From contig NZ_FQXU01000008.1 of the NCBI RefSeq assembly GCF_900130055.1, positions 62,001-126,000 of the forward strand: 64,000 bases of DNA. Reading direction: 5' to 3'. The notes under the pieces are model-generated. The model did no database searches, had not been told where the DNA came from, and saw only the letters and a program-made list of their open reading frames with translations. Below, in pieces: positions 37,482 to 46,958 of the stretch. Within the stretch, counting starts at the first letter, position 1. Each line of letters opens with the position of its first letter. This stretch comes from Clostridium intestinale DSM 6191 (GTDB lineage Bacteria > Bacillota > Clostridia > Clostridiales > Clostridiaceae). The translations under genes and the position numbers were made by a program.

Positions 37482-37536
37482 TTGACTAAAAATATTTATG
37501 GTGGTAATATAATAAATAGTTTAGTTGCCTAACTAA
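37482..37536 (+). promoter_or_regulatory. Promoter and operator of MarR-ABC operon
   Basis: TTGACT (37482-37487), a 17-base spacer and TAATAT (37505-37510) form a good SigA-type promoter. The perfect dyad TTAGTTGCCTAACTAA (37521-37536) lies over the expected transcript start and abuts the ribosome binding site, the classical place for autorepression by MarR. Confidence 0.65.
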
Positions 37537-37551
37537 TTGGAGGTGAGAGAA

Positions 37552-38013
37552 ATAGAACAGAATTATGGAGAATCATTATATGGAATTTTTCATCAAGTTA
37601 TAAAACTCAACTTTCATAGAGCCCATCAATTGTTGGAAAAGATAGGTCTTCATCCTGGTCAAGCTCATTTGTTAGGGGTAATAGGGCATGAAGAAGGAAT
37701 TAGTCAAAATCAACTTGCAAAAGTTCTTAATATAAAACCTGCTACAGTTACAGGGATGATAAAGAAATTAGAAAAGGCAGGATTTATTAAAAGAAAAGTT
37801 GATGAAGCAGATCAAAGAGTTATGAGAGTTTACACAACAGAAATTGGCAAGGAATTAAGTTTAGAGCTTAAAAGTTATTATAATGGAATCAAAAAGGAAT
37901 GTTTTAAAAATTTTACTGAAGATGAGCTAGTAATTTTCAGAAGATTATTAATGCAGATGAAAAGTAATTTAGAAGAAATTACAAATAAAAATTTAGATAA
38001 CTGCAATGATTAA
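37552..38013 (+). CDS. MarR-family transcriptional regulator, possible ATA start
   Basis: This winged-helix repressor has recognition-helix region ISQNQLAKVLNIKPATVTGM and wing DEADQRVMRVYTT, both typical of MarR. It probably represses the multidrug-type ABC exporter that follows. The frame has no ATG; TTG 37537 and GTG 37543 lie within the ribosome binding site GGAGGTGA (37539-37546). The codon 5 bases after that site is ATA (37552), giving a product that starts in front of EQNYGESLYG, 153 aa. If ATA is not used, the start is 37543 or 37537. The same context recurs before the GntR gene at 55274. Confidence 0.88.
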   Translation: MEQNYGESLYGIFHQVIKLNFHRAHQLLEKIGLHPGQAHLLGVIGHEEGISQNQLAKVLNIKPATVTGMIKKLEKAGFIKRKVDEADQRVMRVYTTEIGKELSLELKSYYNGIKKECFKNFTEDELVIFRRLLMQMKSNLEEITNKNLDNCND

Positions 38014-38043
38014 TGTAAGACTATGTGAATGGAGATGAAATGA

Positions 38044-39771
38044 ATGATCAAATTATTTAGGTTTTTGAAAAAGTATTGGATTTCGGTCGTAGTTATATTA
38101 GTATTAATATATTTTCAAGTTATGGCAGAATTAAATTTACCCAATTTGATGTCTGATATAGTTGATACTGGAATAGTAAATAGTGATGTTGATTATATAT
38201 TACAAACGGGTGGAAAGATGTTACTTGTGGCTTTAGGAGGAACTTTATGCTCAGTTGTAGCAGCATTGTTTGCGTCCAAAGTTGCTATGGCATTTTCAAG
38301 AGATGTTAGAAGAGAAGTATTTACTCATGTAGAAGGATTTTCTCTTAATGAGTTTAACAAAATCCCAACATCTTCTCTTATTACAAGAACAACAAATGAT
38401 ATAACACAAGTTCAAACAGTAATGGTAATGGGACTTAGAATATTAGTTATGGCACCTATAATGTTTGTTGGTGCGCTTATAATGGCTCTTTCTAAAGATA
38501 CGTATCTAGCTAGAGTTATTGCAGCAGCTATTCCTTTAGTTTTAGGTATGATGATATTTGTAGCTGTAAAAGGAATGCCACTATTTAAAAGCATGCAAAC
38601 AAAGGTTGATAAACTAAATCTAGTAGTTAGAGAAGGATTAACAGGAATAAGGGTTATACGTGCTTTTAATAGAACTGATTTTGAAAAAGATAGATTTAAA
38701 GCAGCAAATAAAGATTTAACTGACACAGCTATTAAAGTTAATAAATTATTAGCAACTTTAATGCCACTTATGATGTTTATATTTAACTTATTGACTATAG
38801 GTATCCTTTGGTTTGGAGCAAATCGTATAGATTTAGGAGAAATGGCAGTTGGTGATTTGATGGCATTTATTCAATATGCTATGCAAATAATGATGTCTGT
38901 TATCATGGTTGCCATGATGTTTATATTAATACCAAGAGCATCAGCATCAGCAGTAAGAATAAATGAAGTTTTAGATTTAAAGCCAGAAATACTAGACCCT
39001 AAGAACCCTAATAATAAAAAAGTTGAAAGTGGGCATGTAGAATTTAAGAATGTATATTTTAGATACCCAGGAGCAGAAGAACCTGTACTTAGCAATATTT
39101 CGTTTGATGCAAAACCAGGTGAAACTACAGCTATAATTGGTAGTACTGGTTCAGGTAAATCAGCACTTATTAATTTAATACCACGTTTTTATGATGTGGA
39201 AAAAGGAAGTATATTAGTAGATGGCGTAGATATAAAAGATATGCTTCAAGAAGATTTAAGAAATAAAGTTGGAATAGTTCCTCAAAAGGCAGTATTATTT
39301 TCAGGAAGTGTTTCAGATAATATAAGATATGGTAAAGAAGATGCTTCAGATGAGGAAGTTAAGCATGCAGCTGAGGTTGCTCAAGCATTGGATTTTGTAA
39401 CCAATATGAAAGATGGGTTTGATTCTTTTATTGCTCAAGGTGGTAATAACGTATCAGGTGGACAAAAACAACGTTTGGCTATAGCAAGAGCTTTGATTAG
39501 AAGACCTGAAATATATGTTTTTGATGATAGTTTCTCGGCATTAGATTTAAAGACAGATGCTAAGTTAAGAGCTGCTCTTAAGAAAGAAACAGGAGACTCT
39601 ACAGTAATAATAGTTGCACAAAGAGTAAGTACAGTAATGGATGCAGATAGAATAATAGTATTAGAACAAGGTGAGATTGCAGGAATGGGAACTCATAAAG
39701 AGCTTCTAAATAACTGTGAAATATATCGTGAGATTGTATCTTCACAACTTTCAGAGGAGGAGATATCATGA
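38044..39771 (+). CDS. ABC exporter half-transporter with degenerate ATP site (BmrC/LmrC-like)
   Basis: The six-helix exporter domain (about residues 1-310) is followed by an ATPase domain with Walker A GSTGSGKSAL near residue 365, signature VSGGQKQR and Walker B VFDDSFSALD. The Asp after Walker B replaces the catalytic Glu, as in the non-hydrolytic site of heterodimeric drug exporters such as LmrCD and BmrCD. It therefore should work with the partner encoded next, overlapping by four bases (ATGA). It has 575 aa. Export of drugs or lipophilic compounds is inferred from family and MarR control. Confidence 0.93.
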   Translation: MIKLFRFLKKYWISVVVILVLIYFQVMAELNLPNLMSDIVDTGIVNSDVDYILQTGGKMLLVALGGTLCSVVAALFASKVAMAFSRDVRREVFTHVEGFSLNEFNKIPTSSLITRTTNDITQVQTVMVMGLRILVMAPIMFVGALIMALSKDTYLARVIAAAIPLVLGMMIFVAVKGMPLFKSMQTKVDKLNLVVREGLTGIRVIRAFNRTDFEKDRFKAANKDLTDTAIKVNKLLATLMPLMMFIFNLLTIGILWFGANRIDLGEMAVGDLMAFIQYAMQIMMSVIMVAMMFILIPRASASAVRINEVLDLKPEILDPKNPNNKKVESGHVEFKNVYFRYPGAEEPVLSNISFDAKPGETTAIIGSTGSGKSALINLIPRFYDVEKGSILVDGVDIKDMLQEDLRNKVGIVPQKAVLFSGSVSDNIRYGKEDASDEEVKHAAEVAQALDFVTNMKDGFDSFIAQGGNNVSGGQKQRLAIARALIRRPEIYVFDDSFSALDLKTDAKLRAALKKETGDSTVIIVAQRVSTVMDADRIIVLEQGEIAGMGTHKELLNNCEIYREIVSSQLSEEEIS

Positions 39772-41948
39772 GTGAAATGAAAAACAATGCGCCAAAAAGA
39801 GGCGGTGGTCCAATGGGTGGAGGCCCAATGGGCGGAGTGGTAATGTCTGGGGAAAAAGCAAAGGACTTTAAAGGAACCTTAAGGAGATTAATAGGATATT
39901 TAAAACCAAGAGCCGTTCATATAATATCAGTATTTTTAGTAGCAATATTAGCTACAATATTTTCTATAGTTAGTCCTAAGATAATGGGAAAGGCTACTAC
40001 AAGATTATTTGAAGGTATAGTAGCAAAATATGAATATAGCGCAGTGAGTAAAGGGGTTACTGAAGCAGTAACTACTATGAAGGAGCAAATGGATGCTCAA
40101 AAGAAGCAAATTGAAGAGCAGATAAAAGCTAATCCTAAATTAGCTCCTCAAATACAAGCACAAGCAGCAGAACAAATGAAGAAGGCTTTAGATGCTCAGC
40201 AAACTCCTGAAGCAAAAGAACAGTCAGAAAAAGTTCAAGAAATATTAGAAAAATATCTTTCAGATGAGGATATCTCAAAAATTAATACCGCTATGCAATC
40301 TGGGGATGTAGATACAATAAAAGCTGTATTTGGAAGTTATAAACCAGAAATAGACTTTGAGTATGTTAGAAATATATTATTATTACTTATTCTCTTTTAT
40401 GCTATAAGTTCAGTATTTACATTTATTCAAGGTTGGATAATGTCAGGAGTAGCTCAAAATACTGTTTATGATATGAGAAATGATTTAAATAATAAGTTAG
40501 AAAGATTACCTTTAAAATATTTTGATGCTAGAACAAAGGGAGACGTATTAAGCCGTTTTACAAATGACTTAGATACTGTAGCGGCAACACTTCAACAATC
40601 ATTAACTCAACTTATAACATCTATAGTTACTATAGTAGGTATACTTGGTATGATGCTCTCAATAAGTTGGAAAATGACACTTATAGCTATAGTTGTGCTT
40701 CCAGTGAGTATTTTTGTTATAAGACCTATATTAGGAAGATCTCAAAAATATTTTGCAGCTCAACAAAAGCATTTAGGCGAGTTAAATGGTCATATAGAAG
40801 AAATGTATTCAGGTCATAATATAGTTAAAGCATTCGGAAGAGAAAAAGCATCTCTAAAGAAATTTAATGATGTAAATGAAGATTTATATAAATCAGGTTG
40901 GAAAGCTCAATTTATATCTGGATTAATAATGCCTTTGATGGGTTTTGTTAATAACATTGGTTACGTTGCAGTATCAGTAACAGGTGGATATTTAGCTACT
41001 AAAGGTTCAATAAGCGTAGGAGATATTCAAGCTTTCATACAATATATGAGACAGTTCTCTCAACCTATAAACCAAACTGCAAATATAGCTAATATAATTC
41101 AATCTACAGTTGCAGCAGCAGAACGTGTATTTGAAGTTTTAGATGAAGCTGAAGAAATACCAGATTCAAAAGACGCAGTTACTTTAGATAATGTAAAAGG
41201 TGAAGTTAAATTCGAAAATGTTGACTTTAGCTACAAAGAAGATTCTAAGCTTATAGAAAATATGAATATCGATGTTAAGAAAGGTCAAACCATAGCTATA
41301 GTAGGACCTACTGGAGCAGGTAAAACTACATTGGTAAATCTTCTTATGAGATTCTATGAAATAAATGGTGGTAAGATAACTGTTGATGGAGTAGATTTAA
41401 GAGATTTAAGACGTGAAAATTTAAGAAATATATTTGGTATGGTACTTCAAGATACTTGGTCCTTCCAAGGAACTATAAAAGAAAATATAGCTTATGGTAG
41501 AAAGGGTGCTACTGATGAAGAAGTAATAGAAGCAGCTAAAGCAGCCCACGCAGACCACTTCATAAGAACTCTTACAGAGGGTTATGATACAGTATTAAAT
41601 GAAGAAGCTTCAAATATATCTCAAGGACAAAAACAATTATTAACAATTGCTAGAGCAATATTAGCAGATCCATCAATATTAATACTTGATGAAGCAACAA
41701 GTAGTGTAGATACAAGAACAGAAGTATATATCCAAAAAGCTATGAATAAGCTTATGGAAGGAAGAACAAGCTTCGTTATAGCTCATAGATTATCTACAAT
41801 TAAAGATGCAGATTTAATACTTGTTATGAATCAAGGAACTGTTATAGAACAAGGAAATCATAAACAATTATTAGAACAAAATGGTTTCTATGCAGATCTT
41901 TATAACAGCCAATTTAAAGATGGCAATTTTGACGAAGAAGCAATGTAA
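39768..41948 (+). CDS. ABC exporter half-transporter, catalytic partner (BmrD/LmrD-like)
   Basis: This half has a canonical Walker A GPTGAGKTTL and Walker B LILDEATSSVD with the catalytic Glu, plus the variant signature ISQGQKQL. Two oddities: a Gly/Pro/Met-rich N-terminus (residues 8-26, PMGGGPMGG type) and a long Lys/Gln/Glu-rich helical insert between the first two membrane helices (about residues 85-200), which should lie outside the cell. At 726 aa it is longer than the partner for these reasons. A terminator follows directly. Confidence 0.93.
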   Translation: MSEMKNNAPKRGGGPMGGGPMGGVVMSGEKAKDFKGTLRRLIGYLKPRAVHIISVFLVAILATIFSIVSPKIMGKATTRLFEGIVAKYEYSAVSKGVTEAVTTMKEQMDAQKKQIEEQIKANPKLAPQIQAQAAEQMKKALDAQQTPEAKEQSEKVQEILEKYLSDEDISKINTAMQSGDVDTIKAVFGSYKPEIDFEYVRNILLLLILFYAISSVFTFIQGWIMSGVAQNTVYDMRNDLNNKLERLPLKYFDARTKGDVLSRFTNDLDTVAATLQQSLTQLITSIVTIVGILGMMLSISWKMTLIAIVVLPVSIFVIRPILGRSQKYFAAQQKHLGELNGHIEEMYSGHNIVKAFGREKASLKKFNDVNEDLYKSGWKAQFISGLIMPLMGFVNNIGYVAVSVTGGYLATKGSISVGDIQAFIQYMRQFSQPINQTANIANIIQSTVAAAERVFEVLDEAEEIPDSKDAVTLDNVKGEVKFENVDFSYKEDSKLIENMNIDVKKGQTIAIVGPTGAGKTTLVNLLMRFYEINGGKITVDGVDLRDLRRENLRNIFGMVLQDTWSFQGTIKENIAYGRKGATDEEVIEAAKAAHADHFIRTLTEGYDTVLNEEASNISQGQKQLLTIARAILADPSILILDEATSSVDTRTEVYIQKAMNKLMEGRTSFVIAHRLSTIKDADLILVMNQGTVIEQGNHKQLLEQNGFYADLYNSQFKDGNFDEEAM

Positions 41949-41956
41949 TATTTTAT

Positions 41957-41991
41957 TAAAAAGGCTATTGGTTAATCCAATAGCTTTTTCT
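41957..41991 (+). terminator. Terminator of MarR-ABC operon
   Basis: AAGGCTATTGG pairs with CCAATAGCTTT around a TTAAT loop, followed by TTTTTCTTT. Confidence 0.85.
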
Positions 41992-42045
41992 TTATGCGCA
42001 AAAAATGTATAATAGATATAATACACTAAGTATGGAGGAATATTT

Positions 42046-42771
42046 ATGTTAAGAACAATAGCTTGGTATACTCATTTTGCAGTAAGCTTGTTATTAAAAA
42101 CCCCAGAGATGTTTAGGGTTAAAAAAATGATAAAGGATGGAAAAAATCCAGAAGCAATAGAGTATATTGAAAAAACTACTAGAAGATGGGCATTATCTCA
42201 AATGAAATTAAGTGGAGCAAGAGTAAAGATATATGGTGAAGAGAATATACCTAAAGATGTACCTGTATTATTTATAGGTAATCATCAAAGTAACTTTGAT
42301 ATAGCATTATTTTTAAGTTATATAAAAAAGCCGAAAGGATACATAGCAAAGGCAGAAATGAAATCATGGCCACTTGTACACACTTGGATGGAATTTATAG
42401 ATTGCGTATTTATGGATAGAAGTAATATAAGAAAATCAGCAGAAGCAATAGTTCAGGGTGTTAATATATTAAAATCAGGACACTCTTTAGTAATATTTCC
42501 AGAAGGAACTAGAAGTAAAGGGGATAAATTAGGAGACTTCAAAGCAGGAAGTTTTAAATTAGCTACTAAGGCAAAGGTTGCTATTATACCAGTTACAATA
42601 AGTGGTTCTTATAAATTAATGGAGCAGAACGGAAATAAAATCAAACCAGCTGATGTAGAGTTACACATACATCCGATGATAGAGACAAAAGACTTGTCAA
42701 AGGAAGAACTAGATGGATTGCCTAAAAAGGTTAAAAATATAATAGAGAGTAAACTACCAAATATAAGTTAA
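42046..42771 (+). CDS. plsC: 1-acyl-sn-glycerol-3-phosphate acyltransferase
   Basis: PlsC adds the second acyl chain to lysophosphatidic acid at the membrane, giving phosphatidic acid. The catalytic HX4D motif is NHQSNFD near residue 78-84, and the glycerol-phosphate-binding motif is FPEGTRSKG near 151. It has 241 aa, normal. GGAGG lies before the ATG. It is a single gene between two terminators. Confidence 0.94.
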   Translation: MLRTIAWYTHFAVSLLLKTPEMFRVKKMIKDGKNPEAIEYIEKTTRRWALSQMKLSGARVKIYGEENIPKDVPVLFIGNHQSNFDIALFLSYIKKPKGYIAKAEMKSWPLVHTWMEFIDCVFMDRSNIRKSAEAIVQGVNILKSGHSLVIFPEGTRSKGDKLGDFKAGSFKLATKAKVAIIPVTISGSYKLMEQNGNKIKPADVELHIHPMIETKDLSKEELDGLPKKVKNIIESKLPNIS

Positions 42772-42783
42772 ACACTTAAATAC

Positions 42784-42824
42784 AAAGACTATGTAGGTAC
42801 TAACAAAACCTATATAGTCTTTAA
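42784..42824 (+). terminator. Long hairpin after plsC
   Basis: A 15-bp stem (42784-42798 with 42808-42822, one G-U pair, 9-base loop) with AAAGACTAT/ATAGTCTTT at its base. The following TTTAAATTTA is only a modest T-tract. Confidence 0.65.
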
Positions 42825-42967
42825 ATTTATATAAAAATAAACTTGATTAATTTAAGAAATTAGATTAGTAAATAATTTTCACATGTTAAATGAAAAAGTA
42901 TGTATTAATTTATTTGAGAAAATATTCTAAGATTAAATTATCAGGTGAGGGAGAAAGGAAGAGAATA

Positions 42968-44935
42968 ATGAATCTAGTAACTATAGATAGTAAACTAATG
43001 ATTCTTCTTATGAAATTGGAGGATAAAGAATATTTTAAACTAGAAGAACTTGCCCAATATCTTGAAGTAAGCACAAGAACTATAAGAAATTATATAAAGC
43101 AATTAAATGAAATATTGGCAGAAGATATTGCTCAGGTTGAGAATAATAAGTATAGGGGGTATAGGTTATTAAAATATGATAAAGAGAAATTTGAGGAAAT
43201 TAGAAAAAAGCATATAAACGATAAAATCAACTGTAAGTTCTTAATTACATCCACAGATAGAAGTTCATACATTATCAAAAAGTTTATAAGCGAGGAAAAT
43301 ACTTTTAAAACAGATGATTTAGCTGAAGAGTTAAATGTGAGTAGAACTACGTTAATAAATGATTTGAAGAAAATAGCTCACATACTAACTAATTTTAATA
43401 TACAAATAAAAGGTAAAACTAATGATGGAATTTCTCTTCAAGGAAATGAAATAAATAAGAGATTGTTTTTTATTTATTTCTTGTGTAAAGGTTTTGAAAA
43501 AGAATCTATGCATAGTAATAATTGGACTTTTATATCTGAAGATATTTATAAGGACTTAGAAAGTCAATTAATAGACCTATTCAAAAATAATAATTATAAA
43601 ATCTCAGATGAGGTATTAAGAAATATACTAAGTTTTATAATGATTCTTTTAGTTAGAATTAAACAACAAAAATATATAAAAAAACTAGATGAAAAACATA
43701 AGGAATTAATATACACAGATGACTTTAAGCTAGCTCAAAAAATTGGAGATTTAATCTCTAAAAAGATGAGTATAGGTTTGTCTGAAAATGAAGTCATATA
43801 TTTAACACTACCACTAATGGGAAGGTATTCTCCAGTAAAAAATGCTGATTCTGAAATAAAAATAACACCAGCAATCAAGAGACTTGTAGATGAAATAAGA
43901 GATGAAATATATAATCAAATGGGCCTAGATATAAGTGAAGATAAGGATATGTGTGAAAATCTAAAATACCATTTAAACTTTGCAATAAACAGAATTATCT
44001 TTAATTTACCAATCCATAACCCATTAATAGAAGATATAAAGAGATATTACCCATTCCCCTATACCTTGGCTAAAGTAGCAGCAAAAATAATAGAAGGTTT
44101 TTATGGTGTTAAGGTAATAGAAGATGAAGTTGGGTATATAGCTCTCCATTTTGGAAGCTATGTAGAAAGAAGAAATAATAAGTATTATTCAATTAAAAAT
44201 ATAGCCTTAATATGTGGGACAGGCATTGGTACTGCAAAATTATTGGATATTAAGTTAAGAAAATTACTAGGAGACAATAAGAAAATAGATACCTATTCTG
44301 ATTTAGAAGTATCGGAAGAGCTTTTAAATAATTATGATATTATTTTTACCACTGTTGATATTCATTATGAACTAAAACCTATAGTTATAAAGCTAAATGC
44401 AATATTTAGTGACTCTCAGATAGTGAAAGAAATAGAGAGAAAATATAATTTGAAAAATAGTAATACAAGCTATGAAGGTTACGACAAACCATTTATACAT
44501 CTGAGTATACCACAAGAGCAGTTTTTTATAATTAAAAGAAAAGATTATGTAGGTGCTATAGATTACATGGTTACTAATTTATCAGAAGTATTGACTTTAG
44601 ATAAAGATTTTAAGAAGAGGCTTATTGAGAGAGAAAATAAATCACCAACAGCTTTCGATAATTACGTGGGATTACCTCATGCAGTAAACTACGGAAGTGA
44701 TAAATTCAGTATTTCCATGGGAATATTAGAAGAGCCTATAGTTTGGGGGAAAAATGAAGTAAGGTTGATAATAATGCTTATAGTCCCAGATGAAAATAGC
44801 ATAGATCCAGATATGGTCATAAGTGTGTATGAAGAAATTTTAAAGATATGCCAAAACAAAAAGTTTATAGAAGAACTCTGTAAAGTAAGAAGTTATAAGG
44901 AATTCTTAGATTTAAACAGAAAGGAGAGATTTTAA
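42968..44935 (+). CDS. BglG/MtlR-family PRD regulator of sorbitol operon (GutR-like)
   Basis: Domains in order: two N-terminal helix-turn-helix units (about residues 1-70 and 90-140), two PTS-regulation domains with conserved histidines (about 170-390), an EIIB-like domain (ICGTGIGTAKLL near 410) and an EIIA-like domain with GLPHAVNYG near 575. Such proteins activate transcription when PTS phosphorylation signals that the sugar is present. The ATG at 42968 follows AAGGAAG; the frame extends back to 42890 without a site. It has 655 aa. It is followed without a gap by gutM and the glucitol PTS genes, so sorbitol control is likely. Confidence 0.9.
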   Translation: MNLVTIDSKLMILLMKLEDKEYFKLEELAQYLEVSTRTIRNYIKQLNEILAEDIAQVENNKYRGYRLLKYDKEKFEEIRKKHINDKINCKFLITSTDRSSYIIKKFISEENTFKTDDLAEELNVSRTTLINDLKKIAHILTNFNIQIKGKTNDGISLQGNEINKRLFFIYFLCKGFEKESMHSNNWTFISEDIYKDLESQLIDLFKNNNYKISDEVLRNILSFIMILLVRIKQQKYIKKLDEKHKELIYTDDFKLAQKIGDLISKKMSIGLSENEVIYLTLPLMGRYSPVKNADSEIKITPAIKRLVDEIRDEIYNQMGLDISEDKDMCENLKYHLNFAINRIIFNLPIHNPLIEDIKRYYPFPYTLAKVAAKIIEGFYGVKVIEDEVGYIALHFGSYVERRNNKYYSIKNIALICGTGIGTAKLLDIKLRKLLGDNKKIDTYSDLEVSEELLNNYDIIFTTVDIHYELKPIVIKLNAIFSDSQIVKEIERKYNLKNSNTSYEGYDKPFIHLSIPQEQFFIIKRKDYVGAIDYMVTNLSEVLTLDKDFKKRLIERENKSPTAFDNYVGLPHAVNYGSDKFSISMGILEEPIVWGKNEVRLIIMLIVPDENSIDPDMVISVYEEILKICQNKKFIEELCKVRSYKEFLDLNRKERF

Positions 44936-45378
44936 TGAATAATGTAGTTATGTTAATTTTTATAGGAATAATATGTTGGATACTAAATTTTGCTTTCGGG
45001 TTTATGCAAATTAAAAATTTTAATCAAAGTTATATAGATATGAGAAGAAAAGGAAGGGTAGCTATAGGAAGAAAAAGAGGATATCTTCAAGCTGGAACCA
45101 TAGTTCTTCTTAATATAGATGAAGAAGATAGGATCTTTGACTGCAAAATAATGCAAGGAATTTCTGTTCTAGCCAAAGTAAAAGGGTTTACTGGACTAGA
45201 AGGAAAGAAAATAGGAGATTTAGCAGAAGTAGATTTGAAGCAGTACAAAAAATTAATAAGGGTAGCTATTTTAAATGCTATAGATAACTTTAATCAGTTT
45301 AAGAAAGGAGGGGAGGAAAAAGAAATTCAAACAGAGGTAAAAGAAGAAAACATAGAACTAATTGAAAAAACTATTTAA
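44935..45378 (+). CDS. gutM: Glucitol operon activator GutM
   Basis: GutM is a small membrane-anchored accessory activator of sorbitol operons. One N-terminal helix (about residues 4-25) precedes the conserved MRRKGRVAIGRKRGYLQAG segment. It has 147 aa; the tail is Glu/Lys-rich. The ATG overlaps the regulator stop by one base, with AAGGAGAG ahead. Confidence 0.9.
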   Translation: MNNVVMLIFIGIICWILNFAFGFMQIKNFNQSYIDMRRKGRVAIGRKRGYLQAGTIVLLNIDEEDRIFDCKIMQGISVLAKVKGFTGLEGKKIGDLAEVDLKQYKKLIRVAILNAIDNFNQFKKGGEEKEIQTEVKEENIELIEKTI

Positions 45379-45403
45379 TAAAAATTTTAGGGAGGTATTA
45401 TAA

Positions 45404-45952
45404 ATGCAAGCATTAGCGCAATTTGCTGATAAGTTTATGGGATTATTTAGGGCAGGGGGAGAGACTTTTGTAAGTTTTGTTACAGGTATAGTTCCAGTGC
45501 TAGTATCTTTATTACTAATTATGAATGCTTTAATAAAATTAATAGGTACTGAAAGAATAGATAGGTTGGCGAGCAAATCATCTGCAAACCCAATAACAAG
45601 ATATCTGATATTACCTGTACTTGGAACTTTTATTTTTGCAAATCCTATGACATTATCATTAGGAAAGTTTTTACCTGAAAAATATAAGCCAAGCTATTAT
45701 GCAGCAGCATCTTTTTCTTGTCATTCAATGAATGGATTATTCCCACATATAAATCCAGGTGAATTATTCATTTTCTTAGGAATAGCAAATGGAATAACAA
45801 CCTTAGGATTATCCTCAACAGACTTGGCCGTTAGATACTTCTTGGTTGGAATGGTTACTAACTTCTTTAGAGGATGGGTTACAGATTTTACAACTAAGTT
45901 TGTTCAAAAGCAACAAGGAGTTCAGTTATCTGAAACAGTTGAGTTAGCATAA
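45404..45952 (+). CDS. srlA: PTS glucitol/sorbitol transporter subunit IIC (SrlA)
   Basis: SrlA is one of the two membrane parts of the sorbitol permease. The sequence closely follows the known family, with [37 protein letters not shown] and NFFRGWVTD all present. It has 182 aa and about four membrane helices. GGGAGG lies 9 bases before the ATG. It is followed by the split srlE pair. Confidence 0.95.
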   Translation: MQALAQFADKFMGLFRAGGETFVSFVTGIVPVLVSLLLIMNALIKLIGTERIDRLASKSSANPITRYLILPVLGTFIFANPMTLSLGKFLPEKYKPSYYAAASFSCHSMNGLFPHINPGELFIFLGIANGITTLGLSSTDLAVRYFLVGMVTNFFRGWVTDFTTKFVQKQQGVQLSETVELA

Positions 45953-45977
45953 TAATTAATCGAAAGGGGAAAGAACA

Positions 45978-46346
45978 ATGACTTATAACAAATTGAAAAT
46001 AACAAAAGGCTCTGCTGGATGGGGTGGACCTATATATGTTGAACCTAATGAGACAAGAAATAAGGTTGTATATATAACTGGGGGATCGAGACCAAAAGAA
46101 GCTGTTAAAATAGCAGAGTTGTCTGGCTGTGAATTAGTAGATGGATTTAAAACAGGAGTTAAGGATAAAGAAATTGCTTGTGTTGTAATAAATTGTGGTG
46201 GAACTTTAAGATGTGGAATATATCCCCAAAAAAAGATTCCTACAGTAAACATTATGGCAACAGGTAAAAGTGGTCCTTTGGCAATGTTTATAAAAGAAGA
46301 CATATATGTTTCTGACGTTAAGGAAAAAAATATAGAAGTATTATAA
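45978..46346 (+). CDS. srlE: PTS sorbitol subunit IIB, N-terminal part of a split SrlE
   Basis: This 122-aa protein equals the cytoplasmic IIB domain of SrlE. It contains GSAGWGGP, VYITGGSRP and the phospho-cysteine loop CGGTLRCGIYP, then GKSGPLA. In E. coli the IIB and IIC parts are one protein of about 320 aa. Here the frame ends with TAA right after the NIEVL segment, and a new ribosome binding site and ATG follow. The break falls in the interdomain linker, so both halves should work. Confidence 0.9.
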   Translation: MTYNKLKITKGSAGWGGPIYVEPNETRNKVVYITGGSRPKEAVKIAELSGCELVDGFKTGVKDKEIACVVINCGGTLRCGIYPQKKIPTVNIMATGKSGPLAMFIKEDIYVSDVKEKNIEVL

Positions 46347-46361
46347 AGGGAGGCAAATAAA

Positions 46362-46931
46362 ATGGGTTTTGATACTGACAAAAAGATAAGTGAACAGAGT
46401 GATGGACTTGTAGCTAAAATAGGAATAGGGATAGGAAAGATAACATCAATATTCTTTCAAGCTGGAAGAGATACAATAGATACAGTTATTCATACAATAT
46501 TACCTTTCATGGCCTTTGTTGCTACATTGATAGGAATAATTAACGCATCTGGATTAGGAAATGCTTTTGCTTCATTACTTACTCCATTAGCAGGAACTAT
46601 TTGGGGGTTAATAATATTATCACTTATATGCTCATTTCCGCTACTTTCTCCATTTTTAGGACCAGGAGCTGTTATAGCACAAATAATAGGAGTTTTAATA
46701 GGGGTTGAAATAGGTAAAGGAAATATACCACCTCATTTAGCATTGCCAGCGTTATTTGCAATAAATGCACAATGTGCAGCTGACTTTATACCAGTAGGTT
46801 TAGGCTTAGCAGAAGCAGAACCAGAGACAGTTCAAGTAGGTGTTCCTTCTGTGTTATACTCAAGATTTTTAACTGGTGCACCTACAGTTATAATAGCGTG
46901 GTTAGCAAGTTTTGGATTATATTCTGCATAA
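46362..46931 (+). CDS. srlE: PTS sorbitol subunit IIC2, C-terminal part of a split SrlE
   Basis: This 189-aa membrane protein equals the C-terminal IIC domain of SrlE, with the ITEQSDGL-like start [23 protein letters not shown]-like [36 protein letters not shown] and [21 protein letters not shown] lies 8 bases before its ATG. Together with SrlA it forms the sorbitol channel. The 12 bases between the two srlE halves contain only the ribosome binding site region. Confidence 0.9.
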   Translation: MGFDTDKKISEQSDGLVAKIGIGIGKITSIFFQAGRDTIDTVIHTILPFMAFVATLIGIINASGLGNAFASLLTPLAGTIWGLIILSLICSFPLLSPFLGPGAVIAQIIGVLIGVEIGKGNIPPHLALPALFAINAQCAADFIPVGLGLAEAEPETVQVGVPSVLYSRFLTGAPTVIIAWLASFGLYSA

Positions 46932-46958
46932 ATTACAAAATCGAAAGGAATTAATATT

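Noticed and set aside
42890-42967. A 26-residue N-terminal extension of the PRD regulator
   Set aside because: No ribosome binding site before 42890, whereas AAGGAAG lies 7 bases before ATG 42968 and the HTH domain starts there.
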